Source: an uncultured Bacteroidales bacterium (GTDB lineage Bacteria > Bacteroidota > Bacteroidia > Bacteroidales > UBA932). From it: a stretch of DNA of 64,000 nt. The first letter of the stretch is position 1. The number at the start of each line of letters is the position of its first letter. Below are positions 39,829 to 48,537 of the stretch, piece by piece. Location of the stretch: NCBI GenBank assembly GCA_934726455.1, contig CAKVDS010000004.1, positions 1-64,000 of the forward strand, written 5' to 3'. The notes under the pieces are model-generated. The model saw only the letters and a program-made list of their open reading frames with translations. It was not told the origin of the DNA and searched no databases. The position numbers and the translations under genes are program-made.

Positions 39829-41003
39829 TTGAGGTACTCCCCTTCCGGATGATAGATGCTGACAGGGTGGTCGGCACCCTGACAGAAACGGTCGATGATC
39901 CTCACACGGCGCCCTGTCTGGGCAGCGGCGGAGAAGACGGTATTGGCAAACGTGATCTTGTCCACGACCTGCGAGCAGCTGAAGGTGAAGACCAGTCCCC
40001 CGGAAGCCACCTTGGCTATCGCTGCGGCATTGAGACGCTGATAGGCTCTGAGCGCGTTCTTGAGCGCATCTCTATGCTTTGCAAACGCCGGCGGATCCAC
40101 TATCATAAGGTCATACTTACCCTCTTCGCAAGCACCGAGATACTCGATGGCATCGGCACAGATGTTCTTCCACTTCCCTTCCTGCGGAGCATTCAGGGCA
40201 AGGTTGCGGTCAGCAAGGGCTATGGCCTTGGCAGATGAGTCCACCGAGTCCACTGACTCCGCGCCTCCGGTCAGCGCATAGACACTGAATCCTCCCGTAT
40301 AGCAGAAAAGGTTGAGAACCCGCCGCCCGGCGGCATACTTGCCAACAAGAGCACGGTTGTCACGCTGATCAAGGAAGAATCCGGTCTTCTGACCCTCTTC
40401 CCAGTTGACGAGGAAGCGGCGGCCGTTCTCGCACACCGAGATCTCCGCCTGACTGAAATCATCCCTTCTGTAAAGGTATCCGTCAACAAGCTCAAGCCCG
40501 GCCTTGAAAGGTGCAGTGCCGGAACTCTTGTCATACACCGCCTTGAGATATTCCCCGAGCACGTCCTTGAGAGCCTCACAAATCCTTGACTTGGCACGGA
40601 ACATCCCGACAGAATGAGCCTGAAGCACACATACCCCGTCGTACCAGTCTATGATAAGCCCCGGGAGCCCGTCTCCCTCCCCGTGGACAAGACGGAAACA
40701 GTCCGTCCCTGAAGGGTTGAAACAATCCAGCCCCACAGCCTGTCTCATGGCGACGGCCCGTGCTATGGAATCCCTCCAGAATCCGGGAGCAAGGGGATCC
40801 CCGTCGAAAGAAAGAATCCGGACAGCTATCGAGCCGACCTGATAATGGCCGGCAGCCAGATACTGGCCTTCGGCACTGTATACTGCCACGACATCGCCCT
40901 CCTCAGGCCTGCCTTGAATATCAGCGACAGCACCGCTGAACACCCACGGATGGAAACGGCGCAGGGACGAATCGCGTCCCGGCTTAAGAATTACTTTGAT
41001 CAT
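39804..41003 (-). CDS. rlmI: RlmI-type 23S rRNA cytosine methyltransferase
   Basis: 399 residues. An N-terminal PUA domain ('RFHPWVFSGAVADIQGRPEE') is followed by a Rossmann methyltransferase with 'RVLNLFCYTGGFSVYALTGG' (SAM binding) and the 'DPPAFAKHRDALKNALRAYQ' motif IV. It methylates a cytosine of 23S rRNA by homology. It overlaps the end of the upstream exonuclease gene by 20 bases. Confidence 0.88.
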   Translation of the reverse strand: MIKVILKPGRDSSLRRFHPWVFSGAVADIQGRPEEGDVVAVYSAEGQYLAAGHYQVGSIAVRILSFDGDPLAPGFWRDSIARAVAMRQAVGLDCFNPSGTDCFRLVHGEGDGLPGLIIDWYDGVCVLQAHSVGMFRAKSRICEALKDVLGEYLKAVYDKSSGTAPFKAGLELVDGYLYRRDDFSQAEISVCENGRRFLVNWEEGQKTGFFLDQRDNRALVGKYAAGRRVLNLFCYTGGFSVYALTGGAESVDSVDSSAKAIALADRNLALNAPQEGKWKNICADAIEYLGACEEGKYDLMIVDPPAFAKHRDALKNALRAYQRLNAAAIAKVASGGLVFTFSCSQVVDKITFANTVFSAAAQTGRRVRIIDRFCQGADHPVSIYHPEGEYLKGLLLYVE

Positions 41004-41637
41004 CTTTCTGCTTGTTTTGTACAGGTGGATTCAACTCCTCAGGGCTGAGCGGATGTTTCTCGGACGCAAGGAGCTTGAGATACATCTCCCGGCATATCCA
41101 CGCATCGGTAGCGGCATAGAGCTGCTGTGATTTGGACAGCTCATCGGCCTCCCAGTTGGAAAGCTGCTGCGTCTTGGAGATGCGGCAGCCGAGGATGATG
41201 GCGGACATCTTCTTGACACTCTTGTCGCGCACTCCCCATTCGGAAGCTATCTTCTGGAGATCCACGAAATTGCGGGCCTCGAATTTATGATAGTGCTGAA
41301 GCCCGCGCACATCATCATGCACCGCCGCCCCGACCTTGATTATGTCCGGGTTTGAAAGCACGGCACACATGAGTTTCCGCATGCCGAGCTTGTTGACACG
41401 GAAAAGGAAGGCCTTGTCAGGACCGGAGAGCTGAAGCAGGGCCACGTCATGATGAGGCATGTTGGATGCGAAGACCGGACGTGTCTCAGTATCGAAACCT
41501 ATGATTTTCTGGGACATCAGATAGGCTATTGCCTTGGCATAGTCCAATCCTGTCTTCTCTATGATGTGGATTTCACCCGGGAACGCACCCGCAGGCAGTT
41601 TCTCGATCTCCTCGGGAAGAATACTAATTTTGAACAT
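40984..41637 (-). CDS. RNase D/DnaP-A type 3'-5' exonuclease-domain protein
   Basis: 217 residues. 'IIGFDTETRP' (Exo I, Asp/Glu), 'VGAAVHDDVRGLQHYH' (Exo II) and 'QQLYAATDAWICREMY' (Exo III, Tyr/Asp) are the DEDDy exonuclease motifs, with no HRDC domain. Ends are Lys/Gln/Ser-rich. It could process RNA or DNA 3' ends. It overlaps genes on both sides in a leftward operon. Confidence 0.85.
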   Translation of the reverse strand: MFKISILPEEIEKLPAGAFPGEIHIIEKTGLDYAKAIAYLMSQKIIGFDTETRPVFASNMPHHDVALLQLSGPDKAFLFRVNKLGMRKLMCAVLSNPDIIKVGAAVHDDVRGLQHYHKFEARNFVDLQKIASEWGVRDKSVKKMSAIILGCRISKTQQLSNWEADELSKSQQLYAATDAWICREMYLKLLASEKHPLSPEELNPPVQNKQKDDQSNS

Positions 41638-42730
41638 AAGAACCTGGTATCAGAATGACAGACGCGTCATCGGCCTCCGGACGCGGTACAGGCCGGAACG
41701 TCTGCAACTGAGGTTTAGCAATATTATGGGTAAAAAGATTGTAGCGGCGCAAATAATCATACATCGTCTCAGCAGTCAGCTCAAAACTGCTCTCCACCTC
41801 GAAGTCCTTGGAAATGAGGCGTCCGTATGTCATGGAACTCTCGTTCATCACGGACACGACACGGGCAAGTTCGTTCTTGACCTCATCCGTGTCGACAAAC
41901 ATGTCGTCTATTATGACAGCGTCGAGCACGCCCCCGTGCCCGGACCCCACATAGGCATCCAGAAGACGGAAGACGAGACTGTCCCTGTCACCGGAAGGCA
42001 GAGGGAAACAGAGCGAACCGCTGTGTCCATGGACCTTGCATGCCCTGACGAAAAGTTCCAGATAGTCCTGTTCTGAAGAAATCCGCGGGTCGTAGATGAC
42101 TCCGACATTCATCAATCTGCGCCCGCCACGGCCCAGTACACGGTCAAAAGCAATCTCTATGGGAGAAAACACCGGAATCCCGCAACCAGTGCTCCGGAAA
42201 AGAGTATCGACATCGAAAGCGCCATGGCGGGAGACTGCAGCAGTACCCAGGACAATCATCTTTGAACGGTTCTTCAAGCCAAGCCCCTCGATGTCATACG
42301 GACTTATATGGAGAGCCGTATCAATCGCGCACAAGGCGTCACGCACAACCCTCTCCCTCAGGAAGGAGATATATGAACTGTCCGGAGAGACGACCGCAAG
42401 GCTGTCGTCAGAAATGCAGTCGAGGGTCTCGCCGGCAAAATCGGGAAGGCCGTCCTGCTTGAAAGAGCCGTCAACATTGTCTCTACGGTCGCAGGCGCTG
42501 AAAAGCTCCGCAAAACGGTCCGCCGCCGTCGAGGGTCCTATGTAACTTACGTCCGCCTGCACCTCCGGTACAGGGTTGCTCTTCAGGACGGACATCTCAC
42601 GGCCTGTCCTGTCAGCGAGAATCGAACGCACATAAGGGATCGTAGGCCTGTTCTCGACCGTCCTGCGGTGACAGGAAGGCAGCAGAAAGAGCAATGCGGC
42701 AGGCAGCAGGAGAATCTTTCTGAACCTCAT
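41624..42730 (-). CDS. Lipoprotein of unknown function
   Basis: 368 residues, with signal MRFRKILLLPAALLFLLPSC and a lipobox cysteine at 20. The mature protein is mixed alpha/beta with phrases such as 'RRLMNVGVIYDPRISSEQD' and 'LDAVIIDDMFVDTDE' that resemble a periplasmic-binding or Rossmann-like fold, but I do not recognise a family. It lies between pssA (4-base overlap) and the exonuclease gene. Confidence 0.6.
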   Translation of the reverse strand: MRFRKILLLPAALLFLLPSCHRRTVENRPTIPYVRSILADRTGREMSVLKSNPVPEVQADVSYIGPSTAADRFAELFSACDRRDNVDGSFKQDGLPDFAGETLDCISDDSLAVVSPDSSYISFLRERVVRDALCAIDTALHISPYDIEGLGLKNRSKMIVLGTAAVSRHGAFDVDTLFRSTGCGIPVFSPIEIAFDRVLGRGGRRLMNVGVIYDPRISSEQDYLELFVRACKVHGHSGSLCFPLPSGDRDSLVFRLLDAYVGSGHGGVLDAVIIDDMFVDTDEVKNELARVVSVMNESSMTYGRLISKDFEVESSFELTAETMYDYLRRYNLFTHNIAKPQLQTFRPVPRPEADDASVILIPGSYVQN

Positions 42731-43446
42731 ATCTTGACTATCGCGTAGATTATATTCTTGATTATATAGCAGGCAAGTGTCAGAACCAGCGCCATCGACC
42801 AGTTGAGTCGGCAGAGCAGGCAGACTGCGACAAAGACAAGTGCCAGCGCAGCAAAAGTCAGCCTCTTGATCTTCAGCACCCTCGAATCATCCTTGTGGAA
42901 TTTGAGAGAAAACATCGGAATCTCACTCACCATCAGGACGCTCAGGACGACAGACAGAACCGGCAGGAAAACCGGACCCGCCGCCCAGTCTGAAAGGAAA
43001 CTGGCCGGCTCATGACAGATGTAGAAGCAAAGCGACCCGCAGAGCAGGGCGGAAGCCGGGACAGGAAGCCCGAGAAACGAATCCGACTGCCGCTTGTCAA
43101 CATTGAATTTCGCAAGACGCAAGGCGCTGAACACAGTCATGATGAGGGGAATCCAGCAGAAAACGCTCTCCCCGAACATCTGGGTGCACATGAGCCTGTA
43201 GAGCATCACCGAAGGGAGAACTCCGAAACTCACAATGTCGCAGAGCGAGTCAAGTTCCTTGCCCAAGTCAGAATATGCACCGAGCAACCTTGCTGAGAAG
43301 CCGTCGAAGAAATCGAACACTGCTGCCGCCAGCATAAGGTAGAAAGCATATTCAAAGCGTCCCTTGAACGCGAACACCACCCCGATGATGCCGCACACGA
43401 CATTCATCGAGGTGATGAAATCTGGAATGTATTTCTTGAATGACAT
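42727..43446 (-). CDS. pssA: CDP-diacylglycerol-serine O-phosphatidyltransferase
   Basis: 239 residues, about six to eight membrane helices. The CDP-alcohol phosphotransferase motif is complete from Asp45 to Asp70 ('DFFDGFSARLLGAYSD' then 'LGKELDSLCD'). It makes phosphatidylserine, the precursor of phosphatidylethanolamine, in the inner membrane. The start overlaps the stop of the C1 peptidase gene by one base. Confidence 0.92.
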   Translation of the reverse strand: MSFKKYIPDFITSMNVVCGIIGVVFAFKGRFEYAFYLMLAAAVFDFFDGFSARLLGAYSDLGKELDSLCDIVSFGVLPSVMLYRLMCTQMFGESVFCWIPLIMTVFSALRLAKFNVDKRQSDSFLGLPVPASALLCGSLCFYICHEPASFLSDWAAGPVFLPVLSVVLSVLMVSEIPMFSLKFHKDDSRVLKIKRLTFAALALVFVAVCLLCRLNWSMALVLTLACYIIKNIIYAIVKI

Positions 43447-44630
43447 TACTTTGACAGTTTCTTCCTCAGATCCTTAGGAAGAGCTGACTTGTGAATCATA
43501 TAATCTATGCTCTGGTTCTTGACGAAAGCCTCGGTGACATACCAGATTCCCTTGTACTTTCCGGTCTCGCCCCAGGAATTCTTGACCATATAGTATTTCT
43601 TGCCGTCCTGATCCTTGGCGATACCGAAAATCTGCATGCCGTGGTCATCGGTGATGGTCTTGTTCTCGAACTCGGCCTGGCGGGACTCCTGGGTAGGCAC
43701 GCTCTCGACTATTGCGACAGGGGCAGGCTTGCCCTCCTCCTTGCCGACCCAGTGCTCCTGATCGGATCCGGCAGCCGTAGCCTTGACATCGACGAGGATT
43801 CCGAGACCGTTGCGGGTGAAACCGGCATGGCTGACATCTGCACCCCAAGCCACGGTGTATCCTTTCATGATGGCATCATCAAGGATGGACATGAACTCGT
43901 CGATAGGAACATTGTACACCTCGTCCCAGCGCCAGTTGTCGCACACTTCAAGAGGGAACCAGGTATAGAAAGGATGATGGGTGAACGAGGAGAGGGTCAC
44001 ATAGTCCTCCGGGACAATCTTCATCGCATCGCGGTATTCTTCCGGGGTGTATTCCTTGCCGTCAACGGTGAATTTCTCCGGCCAAGGGCCGAGGTATGTG
44101 TCGAGCACAGCCTTGAATCCAGGCCTCCAAGCCGTCGTCAATGTACGGTTAGGGTTCTTTGCAACGGCTGAAATATAGCCTTCGAGCACAGCATCGAGTT
44201 CCGCCTGCCTCGGGAGTTCTGTCCCATAATTCATGCCTGTCATGGTCTCAAGCGGCACGATGCCGTAGTCCTCTATCACATGGAGCACATCATCGGCCTC
44301 CGAGCCGGCTCCGAAAGTGAGATTGCCGTCAAGGCGGACATACTTCACCGCCCTGTCCATATAAGAATGTGAAACCACGAAGAATACAGAAAAATCCGGA
44401 TACTTGAGCGTATCCTTTATATTGCCAAGACGGATTGCCTCGGACTCGAAGAAACCGATGGTGGAGTAGGCCCAGCAGGTGCCGCTGGAAGCCTGGTTCT
44501 TGACAGAGGTGATCGGATTGGCCTTGACGGTGGTGAAAGTGTAGTCCAGGTCAGCGACCGGGGACTTCACCTGCGCAGTCGCGCAGATGCAGGCGCACAA
44601 GATGGCAGCCGGAATGATAAACTTCTTCAT
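43446..44630 (-). CDS. C1 family (bleomycin hydrolase-like) cysteine peptidase, exported
   Basis: 394 residues with a signal peptide ending 'CATAQ'. The catalytic Cys52 is in 'SSGTCWAYSTIGF', the His in 'DDHGMQIFG' and the Asn in 'VKNSWGETGKY', the papain-type triad. The arrangement and length fit the C1B (aminopeptidase C-like) peptidases that Bacteroidales export. It would trim peptides in the periplasm. It is first in the leftward operon, with a promoter box about 50 bases upstream. Confidence 0.9.
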   Translation of the reverse strand: MKKFIIPAAILCACICATAQVKSPVADLDYTFTTVKANPITSVKNQASSGTCWAYSTIGFFESEAIRLGNIKDTLKYPDFSVFFVVSHSYMDRAVKYVRLDGNLTFGAGSEADDVLHVIEDYGIVPLETMTGMNYGTELPRQAELDAVLEGYISAVAKNPNRTLTTAWRPGFKAVLDTYLGPWPEKFTVDGKEYTPEEYRDAMKIVPEDYVTLSSFTHHPFYTWFPLEVCDNWRWDEVYNVPIDEFMSILDDAIMKGYTVAWGADVSHAGFTRNGLGILVDVKATAAGSDQEHWVGKEEGKPAPVAIVESVPTQESRQAEFENKTITDDHGMQIFGIAKDQDGKKYYMVKNSWGETGKYKGIWYVTEAFVKNQSIDYMIHKSALPKDLRKKLSK

Positions 44631-44681
44631 ATACCTAACTAAATCAAATTTTCTTTACAGGTGCACCCGGAGGCGCAATCA

Positions 44682-44689
44682 CAAATATA
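44682..44689 (-). promoter_or_regulatory. -7 promoter box of the C1 peptidase operon
   Basis: TATATTTG on the minus strand, 51 bases before the start codon. Confidence 0.6.
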
Positions 44690-44749
44690 AGCAATTATTT
44701 TCTATCACTCGAATTTCAGGTCATTTTAGGTAACTACTCAGGTACGCTG

Positions 44750-44771
44750 GTCATGGCCAGCCGGCCATGAC
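44750..44771. repeat. 9-bp perfect inverted repeat at the left edge of the accessory island
   Basis: GTCATGGCC, four-base loop AGCC, GGCCATGAC. It lies 33 bases beyond the stop of the first AAA ATPase gene and has no T-tract on either side, so it is not an ordinary terminator; it may be a protein-binding site or a junction of the island. Confidence 0.45.
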
Positions 44772-44803
44772 TTCACTGCAAAGTCGATTTGCCCCTTTCC
44801 GCA

Positions 44804-46096
44804 CTATGGCTTCAGGCAGCCGACGGGTACAACCAACACTCCATCCTTGCGTGTGTAGGCGAACTGACCGACTGCGGTAAGAACCATAAGGAACGAAGGA
44901 CTTTTCATCTTGTCGGTATCGATCTTCTCCGCCAACGCTTTCAGCGTCGCAGCTCCCTCTTCGATGCCCGTGCTTCCGCCCAGTTTTACCTCTATCAATC
45001 CATAGCGACCACCACGCAAGTGCATTACAGCATCGCACTCCAGACCGCTTTTGTCCCGGTAATGATACATGGTTCCGGCGAGGGCATCGGCATAACAGCG
45101 CAAGTCGCGCACGGCCATCGTCTCGAAAAGCAGCCCCATGGTATTCAAGTCGCCGATCAAATCGTCGGGTCCCATTTCCAATGCTGCCACGGCTATCGAC
45201 GGATCGACGAAATAACGGGTATCGCTGCTGCGGATAGCCGTTTTCGAGCGCAGATTGGGATTCCACGCCACGGCATCCTCCACCACGAATATCTTCTTCA
45301 ACGCCATGAGATACTCCGAGATCGTATTTTCCGACAACCGCTCCACCTCGTTTGTGGAAATATCCCCGGCAATAGTCGTAAGCGAAGCCTGTGAACCCTG
45401 ATGACGGGCATAGGAGCGCATAAGACGTTTCACACGTTCGGGGTTCTTCGCAATCCCGTCCACTTTCGATATGTCCGTATGCGTTACGGCCTGGTAATAT
45501 TCCGTTGCTACCAGCTGTGCCGCTGCAGTGGATTTTCGCCGAAGTGCTCCCGGCCAACCACCGCGACACATCATAAAGGCAATGTCGCCCAACTGATGAT
45601 TGGGAGCTCTCAAGGCAAAATCCGTATTCCCTGCAAACAATTCGGCAAAGCTGACCGTGCCTTCGGATTCTCCGGACTCGAACAGGCTCATCGGGCGCAT
45701 CTTCAGCCACGAGAACCGTCCCGTTCCGGTATGATGGATCTCTTCGAGTTTTTCTTTGCTCGGAGCTGCCGAACCCGTCAGTATGAATTGACCCTCTTTG
45801 CCCCTGTGATCCACTTCGAAGCGAACAGCATCCCACAATTTCGGAGCCTCCTGCCATTCGTCGATAAGCATGGGAGCCTCTCCGGCGAGCAACATCCGCG
45901 GATGCAGGTCGATCATCTCCATATTCTGACGGAACGTATCCGTGTCTGCCAGATAAAGCACGCTTTTTGCCGCCTGTTCCGCCGTCGTGGTCTTGCCGCA
46001 CCATTTGGCTCCCTCGATAAGTACCGCGCCCATAGCGTCCAGTTTCTCTGCGAGTAACTTGTCGGCAATCCTTGACCTATAAGTATTATTATTCAT
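44804..46096 (-). CDS. AAA ATPase with DUF4143 C-terminal domain (left copy)
   Basis: 430 residues. Walker A is 'IEGAKWCGKTTTAE' (about 28-40), Walker B region 'APMLIDEWQEAPKLWDAV', sensor 'FILTGSAAPS', and the C-terminal half carries a DUF4143 nuclease-like core ('GLECDAVMHLRGGRYGLIEV' with an E-x-K-like motif). These proteins occur in large numbers in Bacteroidales, often near defence or mobile DNA, with no proven role. It is transcribed towards the core genome. A paralogue of identical length lies at 53276 in the opposite orientation. Confidence 0.85.
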   Translation of the reverse strand: MNNNTYRSRIADKLLAEKLDAMGAVLIEGAKWCGKTTTAEQAAKSVLYLADTDTFRQNMEMIDLHPRMLLAGEAPMLIDEWQEAPKLWDAVRFEVDHRGKEGQFILTGSAAPSKEKLEEIHHTGTGRFSWLKMRPMSLFESGESEGTVSFAELFAGNTDFALRAPNHQLGDIAFMMCRGGWPGALRRKSTAAAQLVATEYYQAVTHTDISKVDGIAKNPERVKRLMRSYARHQGSQASLTTIAGDISTNEVERLSENTISEYLMALKKIFVVEDAVAWNPNLRSKTAIRSSDTRYFVDPSIAVAALEMGPDDLIGDLNTMGLLFETMAVRDLRCYADALAGTMYHYRDKSGLECDAVMHLRGGRYGLIEVKLGGSTGIEEGAATLKALAEKIDTDKMKSPSFLMVLTAVGQFAYTRKDGVLVVPVGCLKP

Positions 46097-46180
46097 CTTC
46101 TCTATTTTATCATGTCAATAATCATGCACGAAGTTAACCATAAATCGCTAATAATCCATTGATTTCATGGAATACTTTGT

Positions 46181-46257
46181 CATTCGGCGGTATTTTGCTT
46201 TGGCATTTGGCTTTATATTAATTGGTAATTCGGCGTTGTTTTGCTTGGCCATTCGGC
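46181..46257. repeat. Imperfect direct repeat after the rhuM relic
   Basis: Two copies of about 31 bases, 46181-46211 and 46227-46257, share CGGCG..TTTTGCTT and GGC ends. The second overlaps the last codons of the rhuM 3' segment. It may be an internal repetition of the rhuM tail. Confidence 0.35.
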
Positions 46258-47422
46258 GATGATTTATTCACTAAAATTGTAGCCTTTTCTATGGCTTCTT
46301 CCTGCGAGACCGTCCCGGCAGACTCCGTGGTTTTGTAGTCATTCATTGTCAGGAACTGTTCCAAACGCTGTTTCCAGTCATCCATTGTAGTGATGATATG
46401 CCGACGTGCACGAGATTCCGCGAAATCAAGGAAAGATGTCGTTATCGAGTTAAGCTCGGAGATTTCTTCCTCAGACAGATAGTTCTTTGCTACAATGGAA
46501 TCCGACCGTTGAACCCGGCCGCCCGGCGCATTCTTCCATGTGGTAAGTCCCATGTTTGGTCTCTCAGCGTCAGCCCGCTGATATACGATTTCAGCGGCCG
46601 TGTGATGCGTGACAGCAAATCATCAAAGTAGTCTTTGCCGAAATGGCGCCCCTGCTTCAAACGTTCATCATCCAAAACGTAGCCTTTGACGAGGAACTCT
46701 TTCAAGACAGACGTCGCCCATATCCTGAACTGAGTGGCCTGATAGCTGTTGACACGATAGCCCACTGCTATTATTGCATCAAGATTGTAGAATAAAGGTG
46801 CGCGTTCCACATTGCGATCCCCTTCAGGTTGAACTATCCCAATTTTTCGGATAGTTGCCCCCTCTGACAGCTCACCGCTTTCGAATATCTGTTTCAGATG
46901 ATAGTTGACGGTCCTGACATCCACTCCGAAAAGTTCCGCCATCCGTTTCTGTGACATCCAAAACGTGTCCCCATTGAAGATAACCTCAATATGGGTTTCA
47001 CCCTGTGCAGTTTTATAGAACAATATATTGGAATCTACTGAATTACGGATCAGCTCTCCTGTCGTGACTGCACTTGAGAAGAACTGTCTTGCCTGAAGCA
47101 CCATAGGCTTTTTTCCATCCGCATTCTCGGCTATGATCAGGCATGCCAGCCGGGAAAGATGGAAAGCCTCCACCTTTCTGAAAGACCCGCTGCCCAGCCT
47201 GACCATATCAACCGACTGGTTGAAATGGTCATCGATTTTCATCCCCTTATCGTTGGCCACAGCTATGGCCTTATCGATCACTGTCCTGAATTTCCAGTAC
47301 CCGGAATACCCAAGCGCGTCAGAAAGTTCTCTGGAACTCCAGTATTCACTTCCGTCAGCACTATGGTGACGGATTCCGTCAAATACAGATTGAAGTTCCT
47401 GTATTCTGTTTTGTAGCCCCAT
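46218..47422 (-). pseudogene. rhuM: RhuM-family virulence/antirepressor-type protein, disrupted by internal deletion and frameshift
   Basis: Two frames cover one gene. The first (46490-47422) has an N-terminal DinD/BRO antirepressor-like domain ('YWSSRELSDALGYSGYWKFR') and then RhuM ('FWMSQKRMAELFGVDVRTVN', 'EGDRNVERAPLFYNLDAIIA', 'GRHFGKDYFDDLLSR'). The second (from 46553) has the RhuM C-terminus ('MGLTTWKNAPGGRV', 'AKNYLSEEEISELN'). Reading in the second frame upstream of its ATG gives 'HHTAAEIVYQRADAERPN', the normal sequence before 'MGLTTWK'. About 45-50 residues between 'LLSR' and 'HTAAE' are gone and the frame is shifted at about 46605-46615. Confidence 0.75.
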
Positions 47423-47571
47423 ATTCCACCTAATTTACTAAAATCAAATATAATCAGTTCCTAACCTTATCACCATCGCCTTTTTCTGTTCTGGTTCACG
47501 GACTTGGTCTCCCTGTAGTCGCAGCCGTACGATTCGTTGGAGCTGACACAGGTGGTTACAATATTCCTTCC

Positions 47572-47796
47572 TTATCTTGCCTTCCCTGTGAGAAGTTCAT
47601 TCTTCAGAAAGTCATAAACATAACGCGGGCTCTGATAGTAGAGTGCCGCCTTGTCATCAATGAGCCGCTGGTAAGTCTCTGAATTTATCACAATGTCAAG
47701 GGCTTCGGTCATGGAAGATACCTTGCTGTCATCTATGAGCAGCATGGCGAGCTTAGCCACCATGTCGTCTTTCATCATCTGCTTATCGTCCATCAT
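47572..47796 (-). CDS. DUF3791-like small protein (downstream member)
   Basis: 74 residues, ending 'YVYDFLKNELLTGKAR'. It resembles the small partner usually encoded after DUF3990 genes. It overlaps the preceding gene by 4 bases. After its stop codon the frame stays open to 47470 and encodes a Lys/Arg-rich tail with no start codon, which may be decayed coding sequence. Likely an antitoxin-like or accessory partner; not proven. Confidence 0.55.
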   Translation of the reverse strand: MMDDKQMMKDDMVAKLAMLLIDDSKVSSMTEALDIVINSETYQRLIDDKAALYYQSPRYVYDFLKNELLTGKAR

Positions 47797-48173
47797 CTTA
47801 CTCGTTTAAGCATTGCCAAGGCTTTTTCGGTGCCGAAGAAATACTGCACTGTCAGCCCTTTCATATATTTCAGCTTGCTTACAAGCGTCGGCATGTCTAT
47901 AAGCTGGTTCTCGTATTTCCATAGTTGCACGCCCACACGGTCGTTGGCTATAGGCCCTATCACTATGTCGTAGTCGTGGACTGGTGCGCCGGTTGAATTG
48001 TTGCGGTTGGCGAGGATAAACTCAGCCCATTGCTCACTATAATCATCAAATACAAGCGTATGCAAGTCCTTTATGTCTCCTTCTTCCGCCTCAAACTCCA
48101 TGACCACCGGTACGCCTTCTTGCTGCTGTTCAGTCTTTATCTTTGCCATATTGGTATCGTGATACAGTTTCAT
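47793..48173 (-). CDS. DUF3990 protein with in-frame internal deletion
   Basis: 126 residues, shorter than the usual 150-170. The start 'MKLYHDTN' is the normal DUF3990 opening, but it continues directly with 'MAKIKTEQQQEG', a segment that in complete proteins follows the 'DFGKGFYLT' motif about 35 residues later. The rest ('VMEFEAEEGDIKDL', 'DYDIVIGPIANDRVGVQLW') is normal. DUF3990 proteins have an ADP-ribosyltransferase-like fold, and the missing part carries conserved active-site strands, so this copy is probably inactive. The start overlaps the DUF3791 stop (ATGA). Confidence 0.65.
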   Translation of the reverse strand: MKLYHDTNMAKIKTEQQQEGVPVVMEFEAEEGDIKDLHTLVFDDYSEQWAEFILANRNNSTGAPVHDYDIVIGPIANDRVGVQLWKYENQLIDMPTLVSKLKYMKGLTVQYFFGTEKALAMLKRVR

Positions 48174-48394
48174 GCTATTCCTCCTCCCAATTTATGGCAA
48201 TACTGTGTGAGATCGTCCACAGCCGTCGCGAACGACTGCGTATGCAGATAGTCATAGTGCTGTTCCACGAAGCCGATGCCTTTATAACGCAACAGGTAGT
48301 TGAACGCCTGCCTGAGCGTCAATCCGTGCCGCCTTCCGAATTCGGTGAGGAATATCACCGTCCATTCTATCTTGTCCTTGGCATTGTATTCCAT
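48170..48394 (-). CDS. DUF3791 small protein (upstream member)
   Basis: 74 residues. 'KIEWTVIFLTEFGRRHGLTL' and 'GIGFVEQHYDYLHTQSFATA' fit DUF3791, which is regularly encoded next to DUF3990 in Bacteroidales, an arrangement like a toxin-antitoxin module. It is first of three overlapping genes and has a promoter box 19 bases upstream, inside the end of an older truncated gene. Confidence 0.7.
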   Translation of the reverse strand: MEYNAKDKIEWTVIFLTEFGRRHGLTLRQAFNYLLRYKGIGFVEQHYDYLHTQSFATAVDDLTQYCHKLGGGIA

Positions 48395-48516
48395 ATTACT
48401 TTTTCTTTTAATACAAATTTACGAATCATTTCGCCGAGGCATAGGCTCTTTATCAGAGACAAATCTTCCTCTCTGATACCGTAATGAAGGAACTTGTGGT
48501 CTAACCCTTGCGCCAT
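48367..48516 (-). pseudogene. Truncated small protein following the type III restriction gene
   Basis: A 49-codon frame starting MAQGLDHKFLHYGIREEDLS. Its first 26 residues resemble the N-terminus of the small proteins found with DNA-modification systems of Bacteroidota; after 'LIKSLC' it runs into unrelated sequence that contains the DUF3791 promoter and overlaps that gene. It begins 21 bases after the res stop and is probably the third cistron of the mod-res operon, cut by arrival of the DUF3791/3990 module at about 48440. Family recall is moderate. Confidence 0.45.
48414..48421 (-). promoter_or_regulatory. -7 promoter box of the DUF3791/DUF3990 module
   Basis: TAAATTTG on the minus strand, within the tail of the truncated upstream frame and 19 bases before the DUF3791 start. 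Confidence 0.55.
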
Positions 48517-48537
48517 AATCGTGTGCGGTTAAGTTGA

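Noticed and set aside
44751..46004. A 417-codon frame overlapping the left AAA ATPase in another frame
   Set aside because: The other frame has complete Walker motifs and a close paralogue; this one gives low-complexity Arg/Ser/Gly-rich sequence.
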